In this document: piece after piece, positions 16,996 through 31,264 of the stretch
Layout: each line of letters begins with the position of its first letter
Numbering within the stretch: the stretch's first letter is position 1
DNA from: Serinibacter arcticus
GTDB taxonomy: Bacteria; Actinomycetota; Actinomycetes; Actinomycetales; Beutenbergiaceae
DNA: 64,000 bases
Assembly: GCF_003121705.1 (NCBI RefSeq)
Contig: NZ_PYHR01000002.1
Span: 3,782,001 to 3,846,000 of the forward strand
Direction of reading: 5' to 3'
Made by a program: the position numbers and the translations under genes
The notes under the pieces: generated by a model
What the model saw: only the letters and a program-made list of their open reading frames with translations
Databases searched by the model: none
Told to the model about the DNA's origin: nothing

Positions 16996-18060
16996 ATGAG
17001 CGACAAGAGCGACAACAACGACGCGAACCCGCCCGAGCCGGAGAACCTCGTCCCCGGCCCGGAGCGCGACGCCCCCACCCCGCAGCCCGGCGGCTTCGTC
17101 GGCCTCGAGCCCGCGGCCGGACAGTCGGGCACCCTGACCGTCGAGGCACCCGTCCCCTCGGGCGAGAAGTCCTACAGCCAGGGCCAGCTGGTCCGCCGGC
17201 GGTTCTTCCGCCACAAGGGCGCGATGACCTCGATCGTCGTGCTGGCGTTCATCACGGTGCTGGCCTTCACGTCGATCGGCATCGGCCCGATCCCGGGCTG
17301 GTGGGACAAGAGCTTCAGCACGACGGGTTCCGTCCTCGACGGCGGCCGCCCCACGCTCGGCTTCTTCCAGCTCGGGGAGCACCCCTTCGGCCAGGACCAG
17401 ACCGGCCGCGACTACTTCGCCCTCGTCATGCGGGGCACGCAGATCTCGCTGATCATCGCGTTCGTCGTCGGCATCGGCTCGACGATCATCGGCACCGTGA
17501 TCGGCAGCCTCGCCGGCTACTTCCGCGGCTGGGTCGAGTCGATCCTCATGCGACTGACCGACCTGCTCATCATCATCCCGCTGCTCGTTCTCGCCGCCGT
17601 CATCGCCCGCCGAGCGGGCGAGGCCGGGATCTGGGCCCTCGCCGTCGTGCTCGCCGCGGTGACGTGGACGTCGCTGGCGCGACTCGTGCGCGGTGAGGTG
17701 CTGTCGCTGCGCGAGCGCGAGTTCGTCTCCGCCGCCCGGGCGATCGGTACCCACCCCGCCCGGATCCTCTTCCGCCACATCCTGCCGAACACCATCGGCG
17801 TGATCATCGTGTCGACCACGCTGTCGATCTCCGCGGCGATCCTGCTCGAGACGTCGCTGAGCTTCCTCGGCTTCGGCGTGCAGCCCCCCGACGTCTCGCT
17901 CGGGTCCCTGATCAACACCTACCAGACGGCCTTCACCGCCCGACCGTGGCTGTTCTGGTTCCCCGGTCTGTTCATCCTCGCGATCGCGCTCTGCGTCAAC
18001 TTCATCGGTGACGGCCTGCGCGACGCCTTCGACCCGCGTCAGAACAGGAACCGCGACTGA
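16996..18060 (+). CDS. Peptide ABC transporter permease, DppC type
   Basis: 354 residues. An unusual soluble N-terminus of about 60 residues, rich in Asn, Pro, Glu and Asp, precedes the conserved QLVRRRFFRHKGAMTSI and first TM helix. The DppC landmarks follow: GEHPFGQDQTGRDYFALV, then five helices and the coupling loop EFVSAARAIGTHPARIL, and LPNTIGVIIV, ending GDGLRDAFDP. GGAG lies upstream of the ATG at 16996, and the stop overlaps the next start by one base. It pairs with the long DppB-type permease to form the channel. Confidence 0.92.
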   Translation: MSDKSDNNDANPPEPENLVPGPERDAPTPQPGGFVGLEPAAGQSGTLTVEAPVPSGEKSYSQGQLVRRRFFRHKGAMTSIVVLAFITVLAFTSIGIGPIPGWWDKSFSTTGSVLDGGRPTLGFFQLGEHPFGQDQTGRDYFALVMRGTQISLIIAFVVGIGSTIIGTVIGSLAGYFRGWVESILMRLTDLLIIIPLLVLAAVIARRAGEAGIWALAVVLAAVTWTSLARLVRGEVLSLREREFVSAARAIGTHPARILFRHILPNTIGVIIVSTTLSISAAILLETSLSFLGFGVQPPDVSLGSLINTYQTAFTARPWLFWFPGLFILAIALCVNFIGDGLRDAFDPRQNRNRD

Positions 18061-19802
18061 TGGCACTCTTCGGCAAGCGCTCCCATCCCGAGCACGTCCC
18101 GGCGACGTCCTCCGGTGCGGACACGGCTTCGGTCCTGTCGTTCAGCGATCTCGACGTCAAGTTCGGGACCGAGTTCGGCACCGTGCACGCCGTCAAGGGC
18201 ATCTCCCTCGACGTCAAGGCCGGTGAGGTGCTCGCCCTCGTCGGTGAGTCCGGGTCCGGCAAGTCCGTGACCTCCATGACGGCGCTGGGTCTGCTGCCCG
18301 GCAACGCCCGCGTCAACGGCGGCATCACGGTGGACGGCAAGGCCGTCGACCGGATGAGCCCGTCCGCCCTGCGCCGCATGCGCGGCAACGACGTCGCGAT
18401 GGTCTTCCAGGAGCCGATGACGGCGCTGAACCCCGTCCTGACCGTCGGGTCCCAGCTCGTCGAGGCGCTCGAGCTCCACGGCATGGCCTACGGGCGCGAC
18501 GCCGAGAAGCGCGCGGCCGAGCTGCTCACCATGGTCGGCATCCCCGATGCCGAGCGTCGCCTCAAGCAGTACCCGCACGAGTACTCCGGCGGCCAGCGCC
18601 AGCGCGTGGTCATCGCCATGGCGATCTCCTGCAACCCCAAGGTGATCATCGCCGACGAGCCGACCACGGCCCTGGACGTCACCGTCCAGGCCGAGATCCT
18701 CGACCTCCTGCGGTCGTTGAAGACGGAGCTCAACACCGGCATCCTCCTCATCACCCACAACATGGGGGTGGTGGCCGACATGGCCGACCGCGTCGCCGTC
18801 ATGTACAAGGGCGACCTCGTCGAGATGGGCAGCGCGGACGAGGTGCTCGTCACGCCCAAGCACGAGTACACCAAGCGTCTCCTCGCGGCCGTGCCGCACC
18901 TCGGTGCCCGCGACAACGCCCCCGAGGGGACCGTGCGCGCGGCCGGGACTCCGGCGCTCACGGTGGAGAACCTCGTCATCGAGTACGAGCGCATGGGCAA
19001 GGCCCCGTTCCGCGCCGTCGACGACGTGTCGCTCTCGGTCAACAAGGGCGAGATCGTCGGCCTGGTGGGGGAGTCGGGGTCGGGCAAGTCGACCATCGCG
19101 CGCTGCGCCCTCGGCCTCATCCCGGCGAAGTCCGGCGTGATCGAGATCCTCGAGACGGACCTGCTCCGCCTGCGGGGCGCGGAGCTCAAGGCGATGCGTC
19201 GCCGGATCGGCGTCGTCTTCCAGGATCCCGCGAGCTCGCTCAACCCGCGGTTCCCGATCGGTGACTGCATCGGCGAGCCGCTCGACGTGCACAAGGTGGG
19301 CGACGCGGCGTCGCGGAAGAACCGCGTGATGGAGCTGCTCGACGCCGTCGAGCTGCCCCGAAGCGTGTACAACCGCTACCCGCACGAGCTCTCCGGCGGA
19401 CAGCGCCAGCGCGTCAGCATCGCCCGCGCCCTCACGCTCGACCCCGAGCTGCTGGTCGCCGACGAGCCGACGTCGGCCCTGGACGTGTCCGTGCAGGCCA
19501 GCGTGCTGGAGATGTTCACCACGCTCCAGCGCGAGTTCCAGTTCGCCTGCCTGTTCGTCAGCCACGACCTCGCGGTGATCGACATGCTCGCGGACCGCGT
19601 CGTCGTGCTCCAGAACGGCAAGGTCGTCGAGCAGGGTGAGCGCGAGCAGGTGCTGCAGCACCCGACCAAGGAGTACACGCGTCGTCTGCTCGCCGCGGCC
19701 CCCGTGCCGGACCCGGCCGAGCAGCGTGCACGTCGCGAGGCGCGCTACGCGCTGATGGCCGAGCTCGGCGAGGAGTCGCACGAGCTCAACACGGCCGTCT
19801 AG
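18060..19802 (+). CDS. Fused DppD-DppF ABC transporter ATPase
   Basis: 580 residues carrying two complete ABC ATPase domains. The first has Walker A GESGSGKSVTS, signature YSGGQRQRVVIAMA and Walker B VIIADEPTTALD. The second has Walker A GESGSGKSTIA, signature LSGGQRQRVSIARA and Walker B LLVADEPTSALD. Each domain has its own oligopeptide-type C-terminal KHEYTKRLLAAVP / KEYTRRLLAAAP motif. The fusion provides both ATPases of a Dpp/Opp-type importer. The start overlaps the DppC stop by one base, and the product completes the four-gene importer begun at 13329. Confidence 0.93.
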   Translation: MALFGKRSHPEHVPATSSGADTASVLSFSDLDVKFGTEFGTVHAVKGISLDVKAGEVLALVGESGSGKSVTSMTALGLLPGNARVNGGITVDGKAVDRMSPSALRRMRGNDVAMVFQEPMTALNPVLTVGSQLVEALELHGMAYGRDAEKRAAELLTMVGIPDAERRLKQYPHEYSGGQRQRVVIAMAISCNPKVIIADEPTTALDVTVQAEILDLLRSLKTELNTGILLITHNMGVVADMADRVAVMYKGDLVEMGSADEVLVTPKHEYTKRLLAAVPHLGARDNAPEGTVRAAGTPALTVENLVIEYERMGKAPFRAVDDVSLSVNKGEIVGLVGESGSGKSTIARCALGLIPAKSGVIEILETDLLRLRGAELKAMRRRIGVVFQDPASSLNPRFPIGDCIGEPLDVHKVGDAASRKNRVMELLDAVELPRSVYNRYPHELSGGQRQRVSIARALTLDPELLVADEPTSALDVSVQASVLEMFTTLQREFQFACLFVSHDLAVIDMLADRVVVLQNGKVVEQGEREQVLQHPTKEYTRRLLAAAPVPDPAEQRARREARYALMAELGEESHELNTAV

Positions 19803-19834
19803 GACACCACCGACGGCGAGCACGCCCACCCTCG

Positions 19835-22800
19835 ATGAGTCGTTTCCCGTGGCAGCGAGGCCGCGCCCAGCTGGTCATGCTGGGCGCGCTCGCCGTCCTG
19901 GTCGCGCTCGTGACGGCGACAGCGGTCGCGGCCGTCGGGTTCGTCGAGCGACGGTCGGGGGAGATCTCCTCCGAGCAGCTGCGGGCGGCGACGGCGGCGA
20001 GCGGGGCGCTCGTCCTGCAGACCCGGCTCGGTGACGATCCCGACGCCCAGGACGCCGCGTGGTCGGCGCAGCTCGCGACCCGGGCTCCGGGCGGGAGCCT
20101 CGAGGTCGTCCGCCTCCTCATCACCGAACCGCTGACGCTCGGCGTGCAGGGCCGGGCGGAGGAGCCCGCCTCCCGCACGTCGCTCGCCTCGGCCGCGTGG
20201 CTGCCCGACCAGGCGGACCTCGTCTCGGGGTCGTGGCTCGAGGACGCCCCCGCCGTCGAGCCGGGGCGGATCGCCGCCGTCGTCCCGCACGCCTCGGCGC
20301 AGGAGCTCGGCGTCGAGGTCGGCGACGTGCTGCTGCTCGGGCGCGGTCAGGACACGGCGGTCGAGATCGTCGGGACCTGGGAGCCGCGCGAGGCCGCCGC
20401 CCCCGCTGGGTCGGGTTCGGCTCGGTCGACCTGTCCGGGTCCGCCGCGGCCTTCGGCCCCGTGCTCGTCACGGTGGACGACCTCGCCGCCGTCGGCGGCG
20501 ACCCGTTCGTCCGGTGGTCGCTCGTCCCCGGCCCGGCCGACCTCGACGTCGCGGCCACGGCCGCGCTGGCCGACGGCGTCGCCACGCTGGTGGCCGCCGT
20601 CGACGCCGACGAGGCCATCGCCCCGCGCGGGGTGACCTCGACCGGCGACCTGGCCGGGACCCTCGCCGCGCTGCGCGACGCGTCGGGCTCGGCGATCGTC
20701 GTCGGCAGCGTCGCGCTCGTCCTGCTGGTCGTCCTCGGTGCGGTCACCGTCACCCAGGTCGCCCGTCTGGTGGCCCAGACCCGCGCGGGGGAGACGGCGA
20801 TCCTCGTGGCGCGCGGCGCGTCCCGGGGCAGCCTCGCGGTGCTCACGTGGGGCGAGGCCGCCGTCGTCGCCGTCGTCGGGACGGGTGCCGGGACGGCGGT
20901 CGGCCTGGCGCTCGGCGGCGCGCTGCCCGCACCGGGTGCCGTCGTCGTGCTCGCCGCGGTGGTGCTGTGGACCCTGGCGATCGGGCTGCCCGGCTGGAGC
21001 AGCACGCGGTCGCTCACGCGCGGCGTCCGGATCGACGTCTCGGGGCGCTCGCGCACGCTCGCGACGGGCGGCGCCGCGGTCCTGCTGCTCCTCGCGGCCG
21101 GCGGCAGCCTGTGGCGCTTCTCGCGCGACGACCCCGCCCGCACCCCGCTCGACCAGGCGCTCGCCATCGGCGCGCCCGGGCTCGTGACGCTCGCGCTCGC
21201 CGTCGTCGTCCTCGTGCTGCTGACGCCGGTCTGGAGCCTGCTGGAGCGCGCCGCTGCCGGCCGGGTCGGCACCGCCCCGCGGCTCGCCCTGCTGTCGGTC
21301 TCCCGGCGCCGGTCCGTGCTCGGCGTCCCGCTCCTGCTCGTGGTCGTCGCCGTGGCGACGTCGGTGCTCGGCGCCGGTTACACGGCCAGCACGCAGGCCG
21401 CCCAGGACCGGCTCGACGGCACCCGCGTCGGCGCCGACGCGCGGCTCGAGCTGCCGGCCCGCTCCGCCGTCACCCCGCTGTTCCCGCCCCGCACCACGGC
21501 GGCGGTCGAGGCCGTCGACGGCGTCACCGCCGCCGCGCTCGTCGCACGCGTCCCGGCACGCACCGGCCAGCAGGACCTCGTGCTCGAGGCCGTCGCCGCA
21601 CCGGCCGTCGAGGCCGTGGTCCGCGGCGGCACCGTGTCGCCCGCGCGGGTCTCGGCCGCGCTCGCCCCGACCAGCCGGCCGCCCGCGGTCCCGGAGGGGA
21701 CGGTGAGCGTCGCCGTCCTCCCGGCCCAGGGCGCCGGCACGTTCGACGGCGACATCACCACGCTCTCGGCCACCGGCACGCTCTGGCTCACCTCGCCCGT
21801 GGGCGAGCTGGCCCGGGTCGAACTCGCCGGCGGCGATCTGGCGCTCGGCGCGACGGGCACGCTCGTGGGCGACGTGCCTCCGGGGGACTGGCGCCTGCTC
21901 GCCGTCGACGTCGTGGCCGACGGCACGACGAGCGGGTGGGAGAACACCCTCGAGCTGACCGTCCAGGAGGTCACTGTCGACGGCGCCCCCGTGGCGACCG
22001 GCGCCGACGCGTGGGCCACCGCCGCCTGGCCGGTCGCCTCGGGCGCCGGCACGGGCGCGGCCGGGACCAACCCGAGTGACGGCGCGACGGCGGCCGCCCG
22101 GTTCCAGGGCTCGGCCACCCTCCGCTTCGTGCCCGACCCGGTCGGCCCCGTGCCCGCCGTCGTGACCCGGGCTCTCGCCGACCGCCTCGACCTCGCCACG
22201 GGCGACGGCCTGACCGTGAGCTACCGCGGCGGCACGGTCGAGGTCACGATCGGCGCCGTGACCGACCTCGTGCCCGGGGTGCTGGACGAGCCGGCCGCCG
22301 TCGTCGACCTCACGGCGCTCCAGCGCGGCGAGGCCCTCGTGCGCCGCTCGGTCGCGGACGCGTCGGAGATCTGGGTCGCGCTCGAGCCGGGGGCGGCGGG
22401 GACGGCCGCCGTCACGGAGCTGCGGGCCCTCGCGCGCGGGGAGTCGGCGACCCTCGTGACGACCGAGTCCGCCCGGGCGGGCACGGCCGTGGCCCAGCCC
22501 GTGTTCGCGGCCGTGGGCCTGGTGGCGGTCGTGCTGGCCGTCGTCGGCGCGCTGGCGGCGTTCGACGTCCTCACCCGGACGCGGCGGGGCGAGGTCGTCG
22601 CACTGCGCGCCGTCGGTGTCCCCGGTCGCGTCCAGGGGCGCAGCCGGCTGGTCGAGGCGCTCGTGCTGGGCGCGGTCGCCGTGCCCGCCGGGGTGGCGGT
22701 CGGCTGGGCCGTGGCCTCGCTGACGATCGGCACCCTGGTGCGTCTCAGCGTGCCCGGCCTCGCCGGGTTGTCGCAGCCGCTCGCGCTGGCCCCGCTCGAG

Positions 22801-22914
22801 CTCGCCCTCGGCCTCGCGCTCGCGCTGGGCGGGGTGGCGGCCGTCGGAGCGCTCGTGAGCCGACGGGTGCGGCGACAGCACCGTGACACCGACCACCGCG
22901 AGGAGACCCGGTGA
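19835..22914 (+). CDS. FtsX/MacB-type ABC transporter permease, frame broken by one missing base
   Basis: About 1026 residues when one base is restored. The N-terminal 190 residues (MSRFPWQRGRAQLVMLG, first helix, then an extracytoplasmic domain to EIVGTWEPREA) are in one frame. The rest, starting PRWVGFGSVDLSGSAAAFG, is in the next frame. The break sits in the C5 run at 20400-20404; one more C gives REAAAPRWVGFGS. The C-terminal half has paired FtsX-like membrane blocks (VFAAVGLVAVVLAVVGALAA, then GEVVALRAVGVPGRV). It is the first gene of a four-gene export or envelope operon and overlaps the next start in GTGA. Substrate unknown; antibiotic, lipid or lipoprotein export are the usual options. 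Confidence 0.75.
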
Positions 22915-25677
22915 CGCGCGCGGCCGCGCCGACCTCGGCGACGCCCCTGACGTGGGCGCGGCTGTCGACCCGCGCGCTCGTGCAGCAGCGGTGGGTGTGC
23001 CTGCTCGTCGTCGTGATCGTGGCGCTCATCGCCGGCCTGCTCGCCGCCTGGCCCCGCGTCGAGGCCGACGCGCGCGCCGACCAGGTGCGGTTCCGGCTCG
23101 CCGACGCCTCCTCCCTGGGCAGCGACGTCGCGGGCCGGGTCTCGGCGGCGGGCGTCGTGCTCGGGCTCGCCGAGGACCCGTACGAGGACCCGCCGCGCAC
23201 GACCGAGGCCGAGCGGGCGCTCTGGGACGCGTTCGACGCCGAGCTCGAGGCGCTGCGGCTGTCCACGGACGCCCCGCTGCGCGACGTGCTCGCGCCCGCG
23301 CAGCGCGTGGCCGTGACCGAGAAGGCGTTCGACCTCCCGATCAACCCCGCGGTGGACGTGCGCGGACCCGCGCTGTCGTTGGCGGGCGACCCGACGGTGG
23401 CCGACCGGGTCACGCTCGCCGACGGTCGGTGGCCCGAGGCGCCGGCGTGGGACGGTCAGCCCGCCCCGACCGGCGCGGTCGACCTCGAGTCGCTGCCCGA
23501 CCTCGACGTCGAGGTCGTCGTGCTGCAGGAGACGGCCGAGCGGCTGGGCCTGACGCTCGGGGAGCCGCTCCGGGTGCCCACGCTCTCCTACGACCTCGCC
23601 ATCGTCCCGGTCGGCACCTACACCGTGGACGATCCCGACGACCCGTACTGGCGCCACATCACCGCGGCCGCGTCGCCCGGCGTCGTGGAGGACCTGAACG
23701 CCGGGACGTCGGTCGTGGGCGTCGGCTACACCGCCGCGGACGGCTGGTGGCGCACGAGCCAGGCGACGGCCGAACCGGCGCGGGTCGACGTCTGGTACGC
23801 GGTCGACCCCGGCACGCTCGACGGCGTCGACCCCGCGCGGCTCGGGGCCCAGCTGCGGGCGTTCCTCGGGGCCGACCACTCCCTGACGGGCGCGACGTTC
23901 CCCGGCGACACCCGGTTCACCAGCGAGCTTCCCGAACGGCTCGACGCCGTGGCGCAGGAGAACGAGGCCGTCGCGGCCGTGGTGCTGCTCGTCGCCGTCG
24001 GACCGCTCGGTGTCGCCCTCGCCGTGCTGGCGCTCGTGGCGCGGCTGCTGCTGGACCGGCGTCGCCGCGCGCTGGCGATGATCGCGGCCCGCGGCGCCTC
24101 CCCGCGGCAGCTGCGCACGACCCTTGGCGTCGAGGGCCTCCTGCTCGGGCTACCGGCCGCTGCGCTCGGGTGGGGCGCCGTCGCGGTCGCGCTCGGCGGT
24201 GACCCGGGTGCGCGGGGCTGGGTGCCCAGCCTCGCCCTCGGGCTCGTGCCGGCTCTCGTCCTGACGACGGCGCCGCTCCCGTCCGGCCTGCGACGCACCC
24301 GCCGCGACCTGCGCGCCGGGGGAGTGGTGCGCGACGTCGTCGTCGCCGTCCTCGCGGCCCTCGTGCTCGCGCAGGTGATCGCCTCGCCCACCGGGGCCGT
24401 GGCCGGGACGGGCGACCCGCTGCTGATCGCGGCGCCGCTCGTGCTCGCCCTCGCGGTCACCGTGGCGGTGCTGCGGGTCTACCCGTGGCTGGCGCGGGCC
24501 GCGCACGCCGCGCTGCGCCGCGGCCGGTCGTTGCCGCACGTGCTGGGGTCCGCGCGCGCCGTCCGCGAGAGCGCGGCGAGCCTGACGTCGGTGCTGGCCG
24601 TCGTCGTCGGCGTGAGCGTCGCGGTGTTCTCGGTGGTGGCGCTCGGGTCGCTGCGCGCGGGTCTCGAGCGCACCGTGTGGGTGACGGCGGGCGCCGACCT
24701 GCGGATCAGCGGTCCGGTCGTCGACGCCGACCAGCTCGAGGCGGTGCAGGCGCTCGACGGCGTCGCCGCGGTCGCGGCCGTGAGCACCGTCAGCCCGGCG
24801 ATCCTGCAGCTCCCCGGCTCCTCCCCGCGCGTCCAGCTCGTCCTCACGGACACCGCCGCCTACGCCGCCGTGCTCCAGGACGTGCCCGGCACGGTCGGGG
24901 CGGCCCCGGTCGACAGCGTCGCGGCCGACGACGGCGTCGATCCCGTCCCGGTGCTCACCTCCCCACGGCTCGGTGGCCAGGGCGCCGACGGCGTGCGCCT
25001 GGTGGCGTCGCAGAACGTCGCCGTGGAGGTGCTGGCCTCGGGCGACGTGCTCCCCGGGGTCGCCGACTCCTCGGTCGCCTGGGTCCTGGCCGACGCCGCC
25101 GGGCTGCCCGAGGCGGCCGCCGGCTCCCCACCGCGCCTCCTCCTCGTCCGGGTGGCGCCGGGCGCGGACCCGGCGACGGTCGGCACGGCGATCACCGACG
25201 TCATCGGCCCGGCGGCGGTGGAGCGCTCCGTCGACGCGCGCGACGCCGTCGCGGACACCCCCGCGTTCCGTCTGCTGGCCGGCGCCCTGACGGTGAGCAT
25301 CGTGCTCGCCGCGCTGCTCGCCGTCGCCGCACTCGTGCTGGTCCAGGTCACCGCCGCCCCCGCCCGGGGCAGCTGCTCGCGCGGCTGCGGCTGCTGGGGA
25401 TGCGTCGCTCGGGCGAGCGCCGCCTCGCAGCGTGGGAGCTGCTGCCGTGGGTGACGCTCAGCGTGCTGGCGGGCTTCGGGCTCGGGCTGCTGAGCGCCGT
25501 CGTGCTGCTGCGACCCCTCGACCTGCAGCCCTTCACCCAGGGTGCGGGCCAGCCGCCGCTCGCGGCCGATCCGGTGGCGCTCGGGGGCGTGGCAGCCGCC
25601 GCGCTCGGCGTCGCCGTCGTGCTCTCGCTCGTCACCACGGTCCGCCGGACCGCTGCGCCCACGTCCGAGGAGGACTG

Positions 25678-25678
<1 letters not shown>
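22911..25678 (+). CDS. FtsX/MacB-type ABC transporter permease, frame broken by one missing base
   Basis: Second large permease of the operon, about 922 residues when repaired. It begins TRAAAPTSATPLTWARLST with a first TM helix at CLLVVVIVALIAGLLAAWP, then a long extracytoplasmic domain. Later come the FtsX helices with the characteristic RRALAMIAARGASPRQLR. Near the end the frame shifts at 25357-25369 (C5 or G4 run); one added base restores ARGQLLARLRLLGMRRSGERRL and the last two helices up to TAAPTSEED. The span of 2768 bp is 2 modulo 3. It overlaps the preceding gene by 4 bp and the ATPase start by one base, so the operon is tightly coupled. Confidence 0.75.
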
Positions 25679-26549
<871 letters not shown>

Positions 26550-26553
<4 letters not shown>

Positions 26554-27311
26554 GGCACAGGGGAACGGGACCGCAGGAGGGGGCGGCCGGGGCGTCCGGG
26601 CCTGAGCACGACGGCGGGGCGGCCGACGGAGGCACGCGCGACGTCAGGGTCGAGCTCGCCGGGGTCCACCGCACGTTCGTCACGCCCGCCGGCGCGGTGC
26701 CGGTCCTGCGCGGGGTGGACCTGCGCGTGCACGCGGGGGAGCTGGTGGTCGTCGTCGGCCCGTCGGGATCGGGCAAGACCACGCTGCTCAACATCGTCGC
26801 GACGATCGACCCGCCCACCGCCGGCACGGTCGCGATCGCGGGGACGGTGACGGCGGGGCTGTCAGACGACGCCCTGGCGGACCTGCGCGCACGCCGGATG
26901 GGGTACGTCTTCCAGTCCTTCGGCCTGCTGCCGGTGCTGTCGGCCGCCGAGAACGTCGAGGTGCCGCTGCGGCTGCTGGAGACCGAGCCGGGGGAGCGGC
27001 GCGAGCGCGTGGCCCACGCCCTGGAGACCGTCGGCCTCGCACGGCACGCGCGCCAGCGGCCGTACGAGCTCTCCGGCGGCCAGCAGCAGCGCGTCGGGGT
27101 GGCGCGCGCGCTCGTCACGCGCCCCGAGGTGCTGGTGGCGGACGAGCCGACGGGCCAGCTCGACAGCGCGACGGCCGCGTCGGTGATGACGCTCATCGCC
27201 GACCTGGTGCACACGGAGGGGGTGGCCGCCGTCGTGGCGACCCACGACCCGGCCCTGATGGAGCGCGCCGACCGGGTCGTCACGCTCCACGAGGGCCGGC
27301 TGGTCGGCTAA
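26550..27311 (+). CDS. ABC transporter ATPase, LolD/MacB type
   Basis: 253 residues starting in an ATGA overlap with the previous gene. After a Gly/Ala-rich leader of about 32 residues come Walker A GPSGSGKTTLLN, Q-loop VFQSFGLLPVLSA, signature LSGGQQQRVGVARA, Walker B VLVADEPTGQLD and the switch histidine in VATHDPAL. It is the fourth and last gene of the FtsX-FtsX-ATPase-ATPase operon and is convergent with the DUF6458 gene, with 29 bp between stops. Confidence 0.9.
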
Positions 27312-27340
27312 CGGACGGCGCATCCGCCGCGGGGTCGTGC

Positions 27341-27610
27341 CTACAGCTCGTCGCGGCGGACCTCGCGCTCGGACCGGACGGTGCCGCCGGGGGCGGAGGG
27401 GTCGCGCACGACCTGGCGCTCGCTGGTGACGGCGCTGCGACGACGGTTGACGATCAGCTCGATCACGAGCCACACGGCGCCCGCGATCATGAGGATCAGG
27501 CCGATCATCGTGAGGTCGACACCCTCGACCATGTCCGAGACGGCGAAGTACAGGATGGCGCCGATGATGGCGACGGCGATCGGTCCCCCGATGCGAGCAC
27601 TGCGGCCCAT
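27341..27610 (-). CDS. DUF6458 family small membrane protein
   Basis: 89 residues beginning MGRSARIGGPIAVAIIGAIL. Two helices (about residues 8-25 and 34-53) enclose the loop SDMVEGVDLTMIG; a basic, soluble tail follows, with RRDEL at the end. This matches the actinobacterial DUF6458 pattern, of unknown function. I use the ATG at 27610, which has a GGAG upstream; a longer frame to 27730 is not membrane-protein-like. It is divergent from typA. Confidence 0.8.
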   Translation of the reverse strand: MGRSARIGGPIAVAIIGAILYFAVSDMVEGVDLTMIGLILMIAGAVWLVIELIVNRRRSAVTSERQVVRDPSAPGGTVRSEREVRRDEL

Positions 27611-27795
27611 GGTCAGCTCCGTTCCTCGTGGGGCCCGGCATCTCGCCCGGCCCCGGTCGCCTGCCACGCTAGGGCGCTGGGCGTGACTTTGCACGCATTC
27701 GCTGCTGGGGATTGGCCTGGCGGGTAGCATGGCCCCGCGCCATGTCTGGCTTGCGACGCGACCAGAGCGTACGGCGCACCACCGACGCCGATGAG

Positions 27796-29754
<1,959 letters not shown>

Positions 29755-29756
29755 GC

Positions 29757-31264
29757 GTGACGACGGCGAGCACCGGTTCCGAGCCCACCGCACCGTCCGC
29801 GGTGGTGCCCGGCCCGGTGCTCGCCGTTCTCGCACACCCCGACGACGAGACGCTGCTCGCCGGCGGCCTGCTCGCGCTGGCCGCCGCGCGCGGCGCTCGC
29901 GTCGTCGTCGTCACCGCCACGCGCGGTGAGCGGGGCGAGATGATCGGCGCCCCGCAGCTCGAGGGGACGGACGCGGTCGCCCCGACGAGGTCCCAGGAGA
30001 TCGCCGCGGCGCTCACGGCGCTCGGAGTGCGCGAGCACGTGTTCCTGGACGGGCTCGCCGCGCACGTGTCCGACCCCGCCGCACCCGTGCGGTGGACCGA
30101 CTCCGGCATGGCCTGGATCCGCCCCGGCGTCGCCGGACCGGCCCCGACGCGCCCGCCACGGCCCTCGGCGCCGGCGACCTCGAGTCCCAGGCCGCCGCGC
30201 TGGCGCGGCTCGTGCGGGACGTGCGCCCCGCCGTCGTGATCAGCGACGAGGCCGGCGGCTCCTACGGCCATCCCGACCACCGCCGCACCCACGCGATCGT
30301 GGTGCGCGCGCTCGACCTCGCCGCGCAGGAGGGCCCCGGCACGCGGGGGACGCCGCTGGCCGGCGTCCAACCCGTGCACGCGGCCGTCGCCGTCGCCGAG
30401 GACCGGCTGCGCGCCGCGAACGCCTCCGTCACGGAGCAGGTGCGCGGGCTCGGACCGCTCGGCGCCCTGGCGCAGCCGCTGCTCGTTCCCGGCACCGACC
30501 TGCCGTCGCTGGCCGTGCCGGCCGAGGGCGTCGACCTCGAGGTCGACACGACCTCGGTCGCCCCGGCGGTGCTGGCCGCGCTGCGCGCCTACCGCTCACA
30601 GGTCCAGGGCTCCACGATCCCCGTGCTCGACACCCCGCTGCAGCAGCGGCGCGCGACCGACCAGCTCACCCCCGACCAGGCCGCCATCGGCTGGTACGCA
30701 CTGAGCAACGACGTCGCCCAGCCGATCCTGCCCGTCGTGGGCCTCGTGGTCGTCCGCGGCGACGCGGCACGCCTGCGGGACGCGCTCGCCGGGCTGCCCG
30801 CGCTCGCGCGGCCCGGGACCGACGGCGCTGCGCCCGCCTCGCCCGTCGCGGCGCCGGACGTCCAGCCGCTGATGACCCCGCCGTCCGCCGGTCGGATCGC
30901 GGCCGTCGTGAGCTGCCTCGTCCTCGGTGTCCTGGTCGGCGTGGTGACGACGGTCGTGCACCGCTGGCGCCTGGGTGACCTCCCGCTCGGCATGCTCCTC
31001 GCGCTCGTCACGATCGGTGCCGGAGCGCTGCTGTCCCGCGCGGTCACGCGCGGTGCGGGGCTGCTCGGGTTCGCCGTCGGCGCCGTCGGCGCCATCCAGG
31101 CGATGGCGTTCCTCGTCGCCGGGGGCGACGTCCTGGTCCCGGGGGACACGCTCGGCATGGTGTGGCTGCTCGGTTCCGTCCTCGCGATCGGCGTCGCGGC
31201 GTTCCTGCCCGACCGCTGGGTCGGACGTCACCGCGACCGCGGCGCGGAGGCGGCCCGGCCGTGA
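29757..31264 (+). CDS. MshB-like N-acetyl-sugar deacetylase fused to a membrane domain, frame broken by one missing base
   Basis: The N-terminal part has the LmbE/PIG-L zinc-binding motif LAVLAHPDDETLLAGG and, after the frame break, DEAGGSYGHPDHRRTHAIV, the second metal motif. It therefore resembles MshB, which deacetylates GlcNAc-Ins in mycothiol synthesis. The break lies in the C4 run at 30142-30145; one more C joins VAGPAPDAPATALGAGDLES. The last 130 residues hold about four TM helices (AAVVSCLVLGVLVGVVTTVV onwards), absent from standard MshB (about 300 residues). About 502 residues in total. Start GTG at 29757 is 2 bp after the typA stop; the stop overlaps the flavin reductase start in GTGA. 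Confidence 0.75.

Noticed and set aside
20390-20410. Programmed ribosomal frameshift in the FtsX-like permease
   Set aside because: The same kind of single missing base in a G/C run breaks six unrelated genes, so an assembly error explains it better. No slippery heptamer with a stimulatory structure is evident.
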